NCBI GenBank assembly: GCA_902599045.1
Contig: CACKEA010000001.1
Coordinates: 1 to 64,000, forward strand
DNA length: 64,000 bases
DNA from: an uncultured Alphaproteobacteria bacterium
GTDB taxonomy: Bacteria > Pseudomonadota > Alphaproteobacteria > HIMB59
Direction: 5' to 3'
Part shown: piece after piece, positions 42,240-52,645 of the stretch
Layout of the letters: each line of letters starts with the position of its first letter
How positions within the stretch are numbered: position 1 is the first letter of the stretch
The notes under the pieces: model-generated
The model's database searches: none
What the model saw: the letters and a program-made list of their open reading frames with translations, nothing else
What the model was told of the DNA's origin: nothing
Position numbers and translations under genes: made by a program

Positions 42240-44303
42240 TTAGAGTTCTTTCATACTGAGCTTAACTTTACCCGCTCGATCAACATCTAAAACTTTCACT
42301 TGAACCTCTTGCCCTTCTGACAAAACATCTGAGACATTCTCAACTCTTTTTTGTGAGATTTGTGAGACGTGCAGTAAACCATCACGAGCACCCATAAAGT
42401 TAACAAAGGCACCAAACTCAACGATTTTTACAACTTTACCATTGTATACCTTGCCTATTTCAGGCTCAGCGACGATGTCCTCAACCATTTGTTTTGCAGT
42501 ATTAATAGACTCCTCATTACTAGATGCAATTTTGACAATACCGTCATCGTTGACTTCAAGTTTTGCTCCTGAGACCTCTACAATATTTCTGATCACTTTT
42601 CCACCAGACCCAATAACATCTTTAATCTTAGCTTTATCGATAGAAATAGAAATTACCTGAGGTGCATGCCTTGAGAACTTAGTACGAGCTTCTGGTAAAG
42701 CTTCTGACATAATTCTTATTATGTGTTTTCTTCCACCTGATGCTTGATTTAAAGCTATCTCCATAATTTCTTTTGTTATACTTGTAATTTTAATATCCAT
42801 TTGAAGTGAAGTAATACCATCCATGGTACCTGCCACTTTAAAGTCCATATCACCCAAGTGATCTTCATCGCCAAGGATATCGCTCAACACAACAAAGTCA
42901 TCGCCCTCTTTGATTAGTCCCATTGCAATTCCACCAATATGTTTTTTAATGGGAACTCCTGCTGCCATTAAAGCAAGAGATGAGCCACAAACGGTAGCCA
43001 TAGAACTAGAGCCATTTGATTCAGTTATCTCAGAGACCAATCGAAGCGTATAAGGAAAATCCTCTTTTGTAGGTAACATCGGATGAACTGCTCTCCATGC
43101 TAGCTTACCATGACCTATCTCTCTTCTACCCGTTGAACCCATTCTTCCAACCTCTCCAACAGAGTATGGGGGGAAGTTGTAATGCAACATAAAATGTTGT
43201 TTGTGCATAGGGTCAAGAGAGTCAATCATTTGTTCATCGTCACCTGTGCCAAGCGTTGTAACAACTATTGCTTGGGTTTCTCCTCTAGTAAATAGACAAG
43301 AACCATGAGCTCTAGGAAGAAGGTCTAACTCGCATGTAATTTTTCTGACCTCATCAAGTTTTCTACCATCAATTCGATTTTTATTTTTGATGATGTCACC
43401 ACGTACAACATCTTTTTCAATATTTTTAATAATTGTAGTGGCGGCTAATACTTGATCATCTTCAACGTTATCCATAATTGAAGATCTGATTTCGTCTAAC
43501 TTCTGACTTCTTTCTTGTTTATCAACAAGACCATAGGCCTCTTTAATCGGATCTGCAATTTTTGAGGCAATATCCTTATGAAGACCCTCATAAAAGTCAG
43601 GTAATGAAGGTACATCAAATTTTTTGATCTCTGTCATTCCAGCAAATTCATGAACTTCTTTTATAAAAGTTTGATAAAAATCGTGACCAAACATTACAGC
43701 CTCAAGCATAGTGCTTTCTGGAAGTTCTTTTGCTTCGGATTCAACCATTAAAACACCTTCTTCTGTCCCGGCCACAACTAAATCTAGAGCTGAATTTGCT
43801 AACTCTTCAATCGTTGGATTAGCTACTAGCTTGCCATCAATATGACCAACTCGAGCGGCACCAAGTGTTCCTGCTACGGGCAGGCCAGATATTGCAAGTG
43901 CGGCACCAGTTGCGTACATTGCTATGACGTCTGGATCCACTGATCCATCATATGACAAAACTGTTAGTGTAACTTGAGTTTCATTTTTAAAATTTTTGTG
44001 AAAAAGAGGTCTAATAGGTCTATCAATCAATCGACAGATTAATGTCTCTCTTTCTGTTGGCCTTGCTTCTCTTTTAAAAAAACCTCCTGGAATTTTTCCA
44101 GAGGCATAATATTTTTCCTGATAGTTAACTGTTAAAGGAAAAAAATCGATATCAGGTTTTTGTGTTTTGGCTGCACATATGTTTGCCATAACCATGGTTT
44201 CGCCACAAGTTACAACAACAGATGCATCTGCTTGCTTTGCAATTCGATTAGTTTCTAAAGTGATTTGTTGGTTACCCAACGTAAAAGTATGTTCTATTTT
44301 CAT
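42240..44303 (-). CDS. pnp: Polyribonucleotide nucleotidyltransferase (PNPase)
   Basis: FFPLTVNYQEKYYASGKIPGGFFKREARPTERETLICRLIDRPIRPLF; KH and S1 domains. Confidence 0.98.
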   Translation of the reverse strand: MKIEHTFTLGNQQITLETNRIAKQADASVVVTCGETMVMANICAAKTQKPDIDFFPLTVNYQEKYYASGKIPGGFFKREARPTERETLICRLIDRPIRPLFHKNFKNETQVTLTVLSYDGSVDPDVIAMYATGAALAISGLPVAGTLGAARVGHIDGKLVANPTIEELANSALDLVVAGTEEGVLMVESEAKELPESTMLEAVMFGHDFYQTFIKEVHEFAGMTEIKKFDVPSLPDFYEGLHKDIASKIADPIKEAYGLVDKQERSQKLDEIRSSIMDNVEDDQVLAATTIIKNIEKDVVRGDIIKNKNRIDGRKLDEVRKITCELDLLPRAHGSCLFTRGETQAIVVTTLGTGDDEQMIDSLDPMHKQHFMLHYNFPPYSVGEVGRMGSTGRREIGHGKLAWRAVHPMLPTKEDFPYTLRLVSEITESNGSSSMATVCGSSLALMAAGVPIKKHIGGIAMGLIKEGDDFVVLSDILGDEDHLGDMDFKVAGTMDGITSLQMDIKITSITKEIMEIALNQASGGRKHIIRIMSEALPEARTKFSRHAPQVISISIDKAKIKDVIGSGGKVIRNIVEVSGAKLEVNDDGIVKIASSNEESINTAKQMVEDIVAEPEIGKVYNGKVVKIVEFGAFVNFMGARDGLLHVSQISQKRVENVSDVLSEGQEVQVKVLDVDRAGKVKLSMKEL

Positions 44304-44340
44304 CTTCCTCTTTCCTACTTATTACACTAATTAAAAAGTT

Positions 44341-44595
44341 TTACTTTTTTCTTAGTTTTAGTTTATCTGCTACTTCTGAGTACTTTCCTACATTCCTCTT
44401 CTTTAAATACGCCATCAATCTATTTCTTTTACCAACCATCATCAGCAGACCTCTTCGAGAATGAAAATCTTTCTTATGTATTTTGATATGTTCTGTTAAC
44501 AGATTAATTTTCTTTGTGAGAAAAAAAATTTGGGACTCTGGTGAACCAGTGTCATTATCAGCACGTGCTATATCGTTTATTTGTATTTCCGACAT
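44341..44595 (-). CDS. rpsO: 30S ribosomal protein S15
   Basis: [35 protein letters not shown]; internal start MSEIQIND (44595) preferred over 44622. Confidence 0.95.
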   Translation of the reverse strand: MSEIQINDIARADNDTGSPESQIFFLTKKINLLTEHIKIHKKDFHSRRGLLMMVGKRNRLMAYLKKRNVGKYSEVADKLKLRKK

Positions 44596-44643
44596 CAATA
44601 CTCCTTTCAAAGTAAACGTCATCTGACCAGGATGTCGCCCAGT

Positions 44644-45342
44644 TCAAATGGTAATCAAGTTAATATGTAAATCATTTATGCTTGAGAAATCAAGAATTTT
44701 TTCATAGGGAATAGCTTGATTTAAAGTAAAAGTCCCTATTTTCAGTCTTTTTATCATACTAGCATATGCGATATCCCCTAAAGAATTTGCAAACTCTTCT
44801 GCAAATGCCCTCACATAAAATCCTGAATGACAATGCAACTCAACGTTCATTTTAGAGGTACTAGAAAGTAAAACTTTTAAACTCTGAACTGATACTTTTT
44901 TATAGCGTTCTTCAATTTTTTCATTTTTCCTAGCCAGCTCATAAAAATTCTTGCCCTTTAATTTGTGAGCCGAAAAGTCTGGTATTTTTTGTTGATATGC
45001 TCCTATGTATTTTTTTAAATGATTAATTCTGTCTATAGTTTTATGACCAATAGGGTTCATTTTTAAAAATCTTCCCTCGGAGTCTAAAGTGTTTGTTGAA
45101 GCACCAAATCGTATCTCAACTTCATAACTTTTTTGATATTGGTGTATATCTGGTATTTTTTTAGTTGCTTTATTAATGCCTATTAATAATAAACCAGAAG
45201 CAAGAGGATCTAAGGTTCCTGCAAAACCAATTTTATTAAATGAATAACGAAATTTTAATTTTCTTATAACTCCTAAAGACTCAATGCCCTCTGGTTTATC
45301 TATAAGTAACCATCCACTACTATGAAACTTTTCTTTCATCAA
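44644..45342 (-). CDS. truB: tRNA pseudouridine-55 synthase TruB
   Basis: GWLLIDKPEGIESL and KIGFAGTLDPLASGLLLI. Confidence 0.95.
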   Translation of the reverse strand: MMKEKFHSSGWLLIDKPEGIESLGVIRKLKFRYSFNKIGFAGTLDPLASGLLLIGINKATKKIPDIHQYQKSYEVEIRFGASTNTLDSEGRFLKMNPIGHKTIDRINHLKKYIGAYQQKIPDFSAHKLKGKNFYELARKNEKIEERYKKVSVQSLKVLLSSTSKMNVELHCHSGFYVRAFAEEFANSLGDIAYASMIKRLKIGTFTLNQAIPYEKILDFSSINDLHINLITI

Positions 45343-45345
45343 AAT

Positions 45346-45690
45346 TTATAACTTATCTAGCAGTGATTGTACTTTTAAAGACTCTTGAAAAGATTGGTCG
45401 AATATTAGAGATATCTTTGGAGTGTATTTACTTGTCAGAGTTCTTGCTATTAAGTTTTGTATTTCTCTGAGATAAAGTTTGTTAAATTCTTTAAATTCTG
45501 CCTCTGTAATATTATGAATAAGAAATATTTTTGCAAATCTTAGATCTTTACTTACTTTTACTTCAGTGATTTCAAAGCGAACAGTCGGAAATTTTATAAG
45601 ATAATCTTTTTGGGTTACGAGATATTCGGAGACAAGCCTTTTAATTGAAAGTTCAACTTTTTTGGTTCGAAAACTTGGCTTATTGTCCAC
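45346..45690 (-). CDS. rbfA: Ribosome-binding factor A
   Basis: Size, VRFEITEVKVSKDLRFAKIFL and position in the infB operon. Confidence 0.88.
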   Translation of the reverse strand: MDNKPSFRTKKVELSIKRLVSEYLVTQKDYLIKFPTVRFEITEVKVSKDLRFAKIFLIHNITEAEFKEFNKLYLREIQNLIARTLTSKYTPKISLIFDQSFQESLKVQSLLDKL

Positions 45691-45691
45691 A

Positions 45692-47707
45692 CTACAATTC
45701 TTTTTGAACTTCCTTAGTTATGTAAAATTCAATTTCATCTTTTTCTAAAATATCTGAGTAATCTTTAAATGAGATACCGCACTCATAATTTTCTCTGACC
45801 TCTTTAACGTCATCTTTAAATCGTTTAAGGGTTCCCACTTCTCCCTCATGGATAATCTTCCCTTCTCTAACGAGCCTGATTTTGGCCGAGTTTTGAACGA
45901 TTCCATCAGTAACAAAGCAACCGGCTATGGTGCCAAACTTTGAAGATTTGAAAGTATCGCGAACTTCAGCGTGACCAATAATTTCTTCTTTAGTGTCCGG
46001 GGTGAGTAGACCAGAGAGCATTTTTTTCATATCATCGATTAATTCATAAATAATAGAATAATATCTAATGTCTACCTTATCGCGTTTTGCAATTGTTCGG
46101 GCTTGAGGGATAGCTCTAATATTAAAACCAATTACTAATCCTTGAGCGGAACTCGCTAAGCTCACATCACTTTCGTTAATTGCACCAATTGAATTATGGA
46201 CAACATTAATTTTAACTTCTTCATTGCCCACTTTTTCTAAGGAAGAAACTATTGCTTCAAGAGAGCCTTGAACGTCTGCTTTAACAATAATTGGAAGTTT
46301 TTTCATGTCTCCCTTCGATACATTCGCCATCATTTCTTCTAATGAAGATTTTTTTACTGACTCCGTGTTTTCTAGTTTTTTTTGTTCTTTTACTTTTTCT
46401 GTAATATCTTTTGCAATATCTTCATTAGGCATAACATAAACTGTATCACCTGCTTGAGGGACTGAGTCAAAGCCCAACACTTCAATCGGCATACCTGGAT
46501 TTGCAGATTTAATTCTGCTTCCATTCTCATCGAGTAAAGCTCTTACTCTTCCAAAAGCAGTACCACAGGTAAAATGATCACCTTCTTTGAAAGTTCCATT
46601 TTTTACTATTACTGTTGCAACCGGCCCTTTACCTGTTTCAATTTTAGACTCAACAACTATTGCTTCAGCAAGTTTATCATGCTCGACGTTAAGGTCTAAA
46701 ATTTCAACTTGTAATAAAATATTATCTAGTAATTTTTCTAAGTTTGTTTTTTTGATGGCAGATATCTCTGTTTCTAGTACATCACCACTGTAACTTTCTA
46801 CGACCACTTCGTGTGTTAACAAATCATTTCTAACAATGCTTGGATCGACATCTGGTAAGTCCATTTTATTAATGGCAAGAACGATCGGCACTTTAGCTGC
46901 TTTGGAATGTGAAATAGCCTCAATTGTTTGAGGTTTTACACTGTCGTTAGCAGCCACTACTAAAACAACAAGGTCCGTTAAATTAGCACCTCGCGAGCGG
47001 ATATTTGAAAAGGCTGCGTGACCGGGTGTATCTAAAAATGTGATAGGATTGTTTTTATGTTGAATTTGATAGGCGCCAATATGTTGGGTAATACCACCTG
47101 ACTCCTTTGAGGTAACATTGGTATTTCTTAGTGCATCCAATAATGACGTTTTGCCATGATCAACGTGGCCCATGACAGTTACGATTGGGGGCCTTGGTAA
47201 AATTTTGGAATTTTTAGTTTTTTGATGATTTGCAATTTCGTCTTTTAGACTAATTGCCTCTGCTCTTTTAGGAGTGTGTCCTAATTCTGTAACAATTAAT
47301 TCGGCCGTATCACCATCAATATATTGATTAGCTGTAGCCATAATCCCACTTTTCATTAAAGCTTTTACAACGTCTCCTGTTTTTTCGGACATTCTACTAG
47401 CTAATTCTTGAACAGAGATTTTGACTGGAATGTCAACTTCACGAACGATTTTTTGAGAGCTGGTTAGGTTTGGTTTATATTTAGTTTTTTGTTTTTCTCT
47501 ATTTCTTTTTGTTTTTGCCAAACTAGGCATTTTTTCATAATCAGGTTCTTCGTCTAAAAGGTTGTTAACTGAAATAGATGATAGTTTTTTTTGAAATGCT
47601 GTTGTATTGAGAGTAAGTTTTTTTCTAGGCGCAGCAGGGCCTGCAGGGGCGGGTGTGGCAGGTTTGCTTGTCGTTGTTGGTTTTGTGTTCTTAGTCTCTT
47701 TTGTCAT
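45692..47707 (-). CDS. infB: Translation initiation factor IF-2 with short N-terminal region
   Basis: RPPIVTVMGHVDHGKTSLLDALR, FLDTPGHAAF and AINKMDLP. Confidence 0.98.
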   Translation of the reverse strand: MTKETKNTKPTTTSKPATPAPAGPAAPRKKLTLNTTAFQKKLSSISVNNLLDEEPDYEKMPSLAKTKRNREKQKTKYKPNLTSSQKIVREVDIPVKISVQELASRMSEKTGDVVKALMKSGIMATANQYIDGDTAELIVTELGHTPKRAEAISLKDEIANHQKTKNSKILPRPPIVTVMGHVDHGKTSLLDALRNTNVTSKESGGITQHIGAYQIQHKNNPITFLDTPGHAAFSNIRSRGANLTDLVVLVVAANDSVKPQTIEAISHSKAAKVPIVLAINKMDLPDVDPSIVRNDLLTHEVVVESYSGDVLETEISAIKKTNLEKLLDNILLQVEILDLNVEHDKLAEAIVVESKIETGKGPVATVIVKNGTFKEGDHFTCGTAFGRVRALLDENGSRIKSANPGMPIEVLGFDSVPQAGDTVYVMPNEDIAKDITEKVKEQKKLENTESVKKSSLEEMMANVSKGDMKKLPIIVKADVQGSLEAIVSSLEKVGNEEVKINVVHNSIGAINESDVSLASSAQGLVIGFNIRAIPQARTIAKRDKVDIRYYSIIYELIDDMKKMLSGLLTPDTKEEIIGHAEVRDTFKSSKFGTIAGCFVTDGIVQNSAKIRLVREGKIIHEGEVGTLKRFKDDVKEVRENYECGISFKDYSDILEKDEIEFYITKEVQKEL

Positions 47708-47716
47708 TCAAAAAAT

Positions 47717-49219
47717 TTAGCTATTAAGAAAAATCTCCCTAGCGTCCATGATAATTTTTTCAGCAGCAGACTTTTCGACTCTTTTTTGGAGTATGCCCTC
47801 TTTACCAACTAGTTCATCAGTTGCTAAATCAGCAAGATCTTGACGGGAAAAAATATTATTTTCTATCAGAGTAGCTAAAATTTTATTATCAAACTCTGAT
47901 ATACCTTTAATGTAATCATCTAAATTTGAAGCTTGGATTAATTTTTCAAGTTCTGCTTTTTCATTTTCCATAAACTGTGTTGCACGAGCATATATCTCAG
48001 CTGCAAGTTCATTGTCAAAGCCTTCAATTTTTTCTATGTCTTGGATTGATGCGTTCGCTATTTTTTCTATGCTTGAGTATCCCTCAACCGCCAGTAATTG
48101 TGCGATCATGTCTTCGAGGTCGAGCTTTTCAGCAAAAAGAGATGTAATTTTTTTAAATTCTTCTTGTCTTCTCTCGGCGTCTTCTTTTTCTGTTAATATA
48201 TCAATTTCTAAATTAGTTAAAATTGAGGCTAATTTAACATTTTGGCCTCTTCTACCGATAGCGATGCTGAGCTGATCTTCAGGTAAAACAATCTCTACGC
48301 GATTAGAGTCTTCAAACTCATTGACTTTTGCAACTTGTGCAGGAGCGATAGCGTTTTGAACATACATCGACTTTAATTCATTCCAATTTACAATATCAAT
48401 CTTTTCCCCTTGTAATTCATTAACAATAGCTTGGACTCTAGAGCCTCTCATACCTACGCATGCTCCAACAGGATCGATGGACTTATCATTTGCTCGAACT
48501 GTAATCTTTCCTCTACTGCCCGGGTCTCTTGCAACAGATAGAATTTCTATTTGACCTTCATAAATTTCAGGGACTTCTTGTTCAAATAATTTTGCCATAA
48601 ATTGAGGATGTGTTCTTGATAGAAAGATTTGATGACCTTTAGCTTCTTCTTTGATATCAAAAAAATAAGCTCTAATACGATCTCCATTTTTAAAATTTTC
48701 CCTTGGTATAAGTTCATCTTTCCTCAAAAATCCTTCTGCTTTACCAAGGTCAACAATTATATTTCCAAATTCAATTCTTTTAACAATTCCTGATAGGACT
48801 TCTCCAACACGGTCTTTGAAGTCATTAAACTGTCTACTTTTTTCTGCCTCTCTGACTCTTGAATAAATTACTTGTCTTGCCATGTTGGCTGTAACTCGTC
48901 CAAAATTAACTGAAGGCAAAGGAATTGTTATTTGTTTTCCAACTTCTGTATTAGCATCATACTTTTTTGCATGATCTAATAAAATTTGATTAGACTGTAA
49001 AACAGGGTCAATTGTTTCAACTACATCTTTAATATGGGATAAACTGATATTACCAGTCATTCGATCAATCACTGCTTTGATATTATTATCCATACCATAT
49101 TTTGACTTTCCAATTATTTCAAAAGACTCCTCAAGAGCCTTCATGACTATGTCCATTTCGATGCCCTTCTCTTGTGAGACGACTTCGGCAATTTTTAATA
49201 TTTCTGTGTTATTTAGCAT
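47717..49219 (-). CDS. nusA: Transcription termination/antitermination factor NusA
   Basis: VDPVGACVGMRGSRVQAIVNELQGEKIDIV (KH) and S1 region. Confidence 0.97.
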   Translation of the reverse strand: MLNNTEILKIAEVVSQEKGIEMDIVMKALEESFEIIGKSKYGMDNNIKAVIDRMTGNISLSHIKDVVETIDPVLQSNQILLDHAKKYDANTEVGKQITIPLPSVNFGRVTANMARQVIYSRVREAEKSRQFNDFKDRVGEVLSGIVKRIEFGNIIVDLGKAEGFLRKDELIPRENFKNGDRIRAYFFDIKEEAKGHQIFLSRTHPQFMAKLFEQEVPEIYEGQIEILSVARDPGSRGKITVRANDKSIDPVGACVGMRGSRVQAIVNELQGEKIDIVNWNELKSMYVQNAIAPAQVAKVNEFEDSNRVEIVLPEDQLSIAIGRRGQNVKLASILTNLEIDILTEKEDAERRQEEFKKITSLFAEKLDLEDMIAQLLAVEGYSSIEKIANASIQDIEKIEGFDNELAAEIYARATQFMENEKAELEKLIQASNLDDYIKGISEFDNKILATLIENNIFSRQDLADLATDELVGKEGILQKRVEKSAAEKIIMDAREIFLNS

Positions 49220-49233
49220 TATCTTTTCTAGTT

Positions 49234-49258
49234 AAAAAAAAAGGCGGGATAACCCACC
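49234..49258 (-). terminator. Intrinsic terminator between trmB and nusA
   Basis: Minus strand GGTGGG-TTAT-CCCGCC followed by T9. Confidence 0.75.
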
Positions 49259-49271
49259 TCCTCATTGTTGG

Positions 49272-49916
49272 TTAATAATTTTTAAGAACGCTAAAATAGA
49301 ATAATTTATGATTTTTGTCTAAGGCTTTTTTCTCAAATTTAGTGTGTAAAGCATTGGAGTCACTGTATTCCCAAGATTTCGGGCTAATATTTGGCATGGT
49401 GTATTTAAATTTTTTCATCAAAGCCAATGCTTCAATAAAATAATCACCATGGTCGGTTGCAAAACGAATAAAGCCTTTTTTTTTGAGTTTTTTAGTAAGG
49501 TCTTTGACAAGTGTTTGGTTAACGGTTCGCCTTTTTTTATGCCTATTTTTTGGCCAAGGATCTGGAAAATATATCCTTATTTCCTCAAAATAGTTATCTG
49601 GCATTAAGGGTAACAGCTCTTGGATGTTTAAATGGAATACTTGAAGGTTCTTTAATTTATGATCAACAGAGTTTCTAATGGCTCTCAGTACACCATCAGC
49701 AAAAATATCACAACCTATAAAGTTGACTTTAGAATTAGATTTTGCGTCTTCACTTATTTTTTCTCCATCCCCTATTCCAATTTCTAAAATTCTAGGAGTT
49801 TTAATTTTGTTAAATATTATTTTTTTTGGTTCGACAAGATATTTTGTATATTGTTCGAGTCTTAAAAAAGACTTTCCTTTCTTTCTTCCAAAATATTTAT
49901 TTTTTGATTCGAACAT
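49272..49916 (-). CDS. trmB: tRNA (guanine-N7-)-methyltransferase TrmB
   Basis: ILEIGIGDGEKI, IYFPDPWPKNRHKKRR and FATDHGDYFIEAL. Confidence 0.95.
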   Translation of the reverse strand: MFESKNKYFGRKKGKSFLRLEQYTKYLVEPKKIIFNKIKTPRILEIGIGDGEKISEDAKSNSKVNFIGCDIFADGVLRAIRNSVDHKLKNLQVFHLNIQELLPLMPDNYFEEIRIYFPDPWPKNRHKKRRTVNQTLVKDLTKKLKKKGFIRFATDHGDYFIEALALMKKFKYTMPNISPKSWEYSDSNALHTKFEKKALDKNHKLFYFSVLKNY

Positions 49917-51411
49917 ATAAAAAACTAAATAGGAAAATAAAGAAAAGTAAAACCATTACTGAATTTAGTGTTGAGGAGCAGATAGATTGGTTTTTAGTAA
50001 TTGGGTGTTGGTAATACAGATAACCTTTTTTATTACTTGCAATAGTTTGAATAATTTTACCTGAATGATCCACTATAGAAGTAATCCCAGAGGGTGTTGA
50101 TCTAATGAGAGGTTTTTGAAATTCAACACTTCTTAAAAGAGAGTTTGCTAGATGTTGATGGGGTCCATACCATTTACCAAACCAAGAGTCATTTGAAATT
50201 TGTATAACCATATCTGAGCCACAAATCTCTTTATTAATAGATTGATAATTGAATATTGACTCAAAACAAATCATGGGGACAGCATTTATATCTTTGTGTA
50301 GATTAAGAGTTTTTTGGACATGACCTGGTGTATAGTTCATTCCTAAATTTAAAAACTTACTCACTAAGGGTTTTATAAAAGGTATGTATTCACCAAATAA
50401 AACTAATTTTTGTTTATCATAAAAATCTATGATCTTTCCCTGATGATCAATAACATACAAACGATTAAATAATTGATCTTCTTCAATGGCACTTGAGCCA
50501 ATTATTATTTTTTGATCTTCGTTAATCAAGGAGGATACTCTGCTCAGTAGTCCTAGCCTATTATTTAAATCAATAGGCAAGGACCCCTCCGGCCAGATAA
50601 TTAAATCTGTTTTTGGTGATTTTGAAAGGGCTTCAATTGTTAATTGTTCATATTTTTCAAGATTTTTAAGGACATCAAATTCAACTAGTGACTCATAGAG
50701 GTTGGGTTGTATTAGAAGTATATCAAGTGTCTCATCTTCTGTTTTTTTAATATTATTGTTTTCAATAAAACCAAAAAAATAAAAGAAAATACTTAGTACT
50801 AATAAAACAGTAGGTATGAATTTATTTTTGTAATAAAGAAAATAAATCATTAAACCTACTATCAAATGAACCACAAGACCTAAGCCATATACACCTAGAT
50901 AAGGTAATGTTTTTAAAATCCAAATATTTTTGTAGTAAATAATCGCTGTGGGATTCCAAGGAAAGCCCCCAAAGATAAATTCTTTTAATAACTCAACTAT
51001 AGAGAGGCCTAAAGGAAGTAAAAAAATTAGTAATAATTTTTTTTTATAAAATGTTAAAATTAAAATAGTTGCTGAATAGTGTAAAAATGCAACAAACAAA
51101 GAAAGGATAGAGACTAAAATTATTCCCAAAAATAAATATTCTGTTCCTCCTGAATAAAATGACTGGATAATCCAGCTAAGAGTAACTAATTGGGTTACTA
51201 AAAAAAAATAAAATATTTTTTTTTTAAAAAAAACATCGCTATTTAAAATATTTAAAAAAAATATTACAAAAGACAGATAATAGAAAAAAGATATACCAAA
51301 CGGGGGAAGTGAAAATATATATAAAACAGAACAAATAATTATTAGGTATGATGGCCTAGATATAGAGCTTAATAAGTTATTGAGATTTAATACCACTGAC
51401 CACAACTTCAA
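49897..51411 (-). CDS. lnt: Apolipoprotein N-acyltransferase
   Basis: N-terminal multi-pass region plus nitrilase domain: LIIWPEGSLP, YDKQKLVLFGEYIPF, ICFESIF and QISNDSWFG. Confidence 0.92.
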   Translation of the reverse strand: MKLWSVVLNLNNLLSSISRPSYLIIICSVLYIFSLPPFGISFFYYLSFVIFFLNILNSDVFFKKKIFYFFLVTQLVTLSWIIQSFYSGGTEYLFLGIILVSILSLFVAFLHYSATILILTFYKKKLLLIFLLPLGLSIVELLKEFIFGGFPWNPTAIIYYKNIWILKTLPYLGVYGLGLVVHLIVGLMIYFLYYKNKFIPTVLLVLSIFFYFFGFIENNNIKKTEDETLDILLIQPNLYESLVEFDVLKNLEKYEQLTIEALSKSPKTDLIIWPEGSLPIDLNNRLGLLSRVSSLINEDQKIIIGSSAIEEDQLFNRLYVIDHQGKIIDFYDKQKLVLFGEYIPFIKPLVSKFLNLGMNYTPGHVQKTLNLHKDINAVPMICFESIFNYQSINKEICGSDMVIQISNDSWFGKWYGPHQHLANSLLRSVEFQKPLIRSTPSGITSIVDHSGKIIQTIASNKKGYLYYQHPITKNQSICSSTLNSVMVLLFFIFLFSFLYVRIKK

Positions 51412-52204
51412 GAATTTTTCTTGTTGATACCTTGTGAATGGTGAAAGATAATTTTTTATTAATTGTAAATTTTTCTTTTTTTTTGGGGATACGCCCTGCC
51501 ATATTGAATATTATACCGCCTATTGTTCCAACATCCTCTTTTAAGTCCTCAGGGATATTTAAATCGAATTCCCTCTCGAAATCATCCACTAGCATTGCAG
51601 CGTCCATGATAATGTTCTCGTTCTTTTGGCGGTACATTGGCGCTTCGTCCTTATCATGCTCATCTTCAATCTCACCAACTATTTCTTCCACTAGGTCTTC
51701 AATGGTTACTAAACCCGTCACACTATTAAATTCATCCATCACAATCGCTAAGTGAATGTTTTGTTTTTTCATTTTTTGTAGGAGGTTGAAAACTGGTGTC
51801 GCTGAAGGAATATAAATAACTTCTCTTAGTAAACTCTTGACATTAAAGGATTTATTATTAATTTTTTTAAATAAGTCTTTAATATGAACCATTCCTAAGC
51901 AATGCTCTAGGTCATTTTTAACCACAGGCATCCTTGAGTGTGCTTCTTTGTTAATAATTTTAATGATGTTTTCTTTGTTAATGTTTTGATCGATAAAGAT
52001 TATCTCACCCCTGGGCACCATAACATCATCAACTGTTTTTTTGTGTACCTTCAAAAGATTATTAAAAATCTTCTTCTCTTCACTTTTTGCAATCCCTGAG
52101 CTGTCCGATGTTGCAGAAATAAGATCTATAATATCTTTTTTAAAGTTTTCATCTTGTATTAGTTCTCTGACTAATTTAATTGCTAAGTTTTTTTTAATTT
52201 TCAT
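51377..52204 (-). CDS. CorC/HlyC-family CBS-domain protein
   Basis: VDDVMVPRGEIIFID, RMPVVKNDLEHCLGMVHIKDL, VMDEFNSVTGLVTIEDLVEEIVGEIEDE. Confidence 0.92.
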   Translation of the reverse strand: MKIKKNLAIKLVRELIQDENFKKDIIDLISATSDSSGIAKSEEKKIFNNLLKVHKKTVDDVMVPRGEIIFIDQNINKENIIKIINKEAHSRMPVVKNDLEHCLGMVHIKDLFKKINNKSFNVKSLLREVIYIPSATPVFNLLQKMKKQNIHLAIVMDEFNSVTGLVTIEDLVEEIVGEIEDEHDKDEAPMYRQKNENIIMDAAMLVDDFEREFDLNIPEDLKEDVGTIGGIIFNMAGRIPKKKEKFTINKKLSFTIHKVSTRKILEVVVSGIKSQ

Positions 52205-52643
52205 GTACTTTTTGTAAACCTAAAAATTTCATAAAAGTATTCTCTAAGAATCTCATATTGCTTCTTGATTGTTTATCATAGTGATCATAACCAAATAGAT
52301 GATGTAATCCATGGCTCACAAGCATAAAAAAATTTTGTTCATTAATGTTTTTATTTTTATTTAAAATATAACTGTCTGCAATAGCTATATCACCTGCAAA
52401 GTCTCCATCAGGAAAAGATAGTACATCTGTTATTTTATTTTTTTTTCTAAAATTTTTATTCATACTTTTTATTTCATCATTCGAAACTATTTTTATTGTA
52501 ACTTGTGTTTTGTGATCTGCTTGATGAATCGTTTGAAAGTATTCTGATAATTTTTTTATTTTTTCTTTTGAGCTTTTAAGAAAATTTTCTAAATTATCGT
52601 CTCCGATTATCTCTATCACAAATTTTTTGTTACTAATCCTCAA
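52194..52643 (-). CDS. ybeY: Endoribonuclease YbeY
   Basis: VLSFPDGDFAGDIAIA and SHGLHHLFGYDH metal-binding motif. Confidence 0.95.
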   Translation of the reverse strand: MRISNKKFVIEIIGDDNLENFLKSSKEKIKKLSEYFQTIHQADHKTQVTIKIVSNDEIKSMNKNFRKKNKITDVLSFPDGDFAGDIAIADSYILNKNKNINEQNFFMLVSHGLHHLFGYDHYDKQSRSNMRFLENTFMKFLGLQKVHEN

Positions 52644-52645
52644 AA

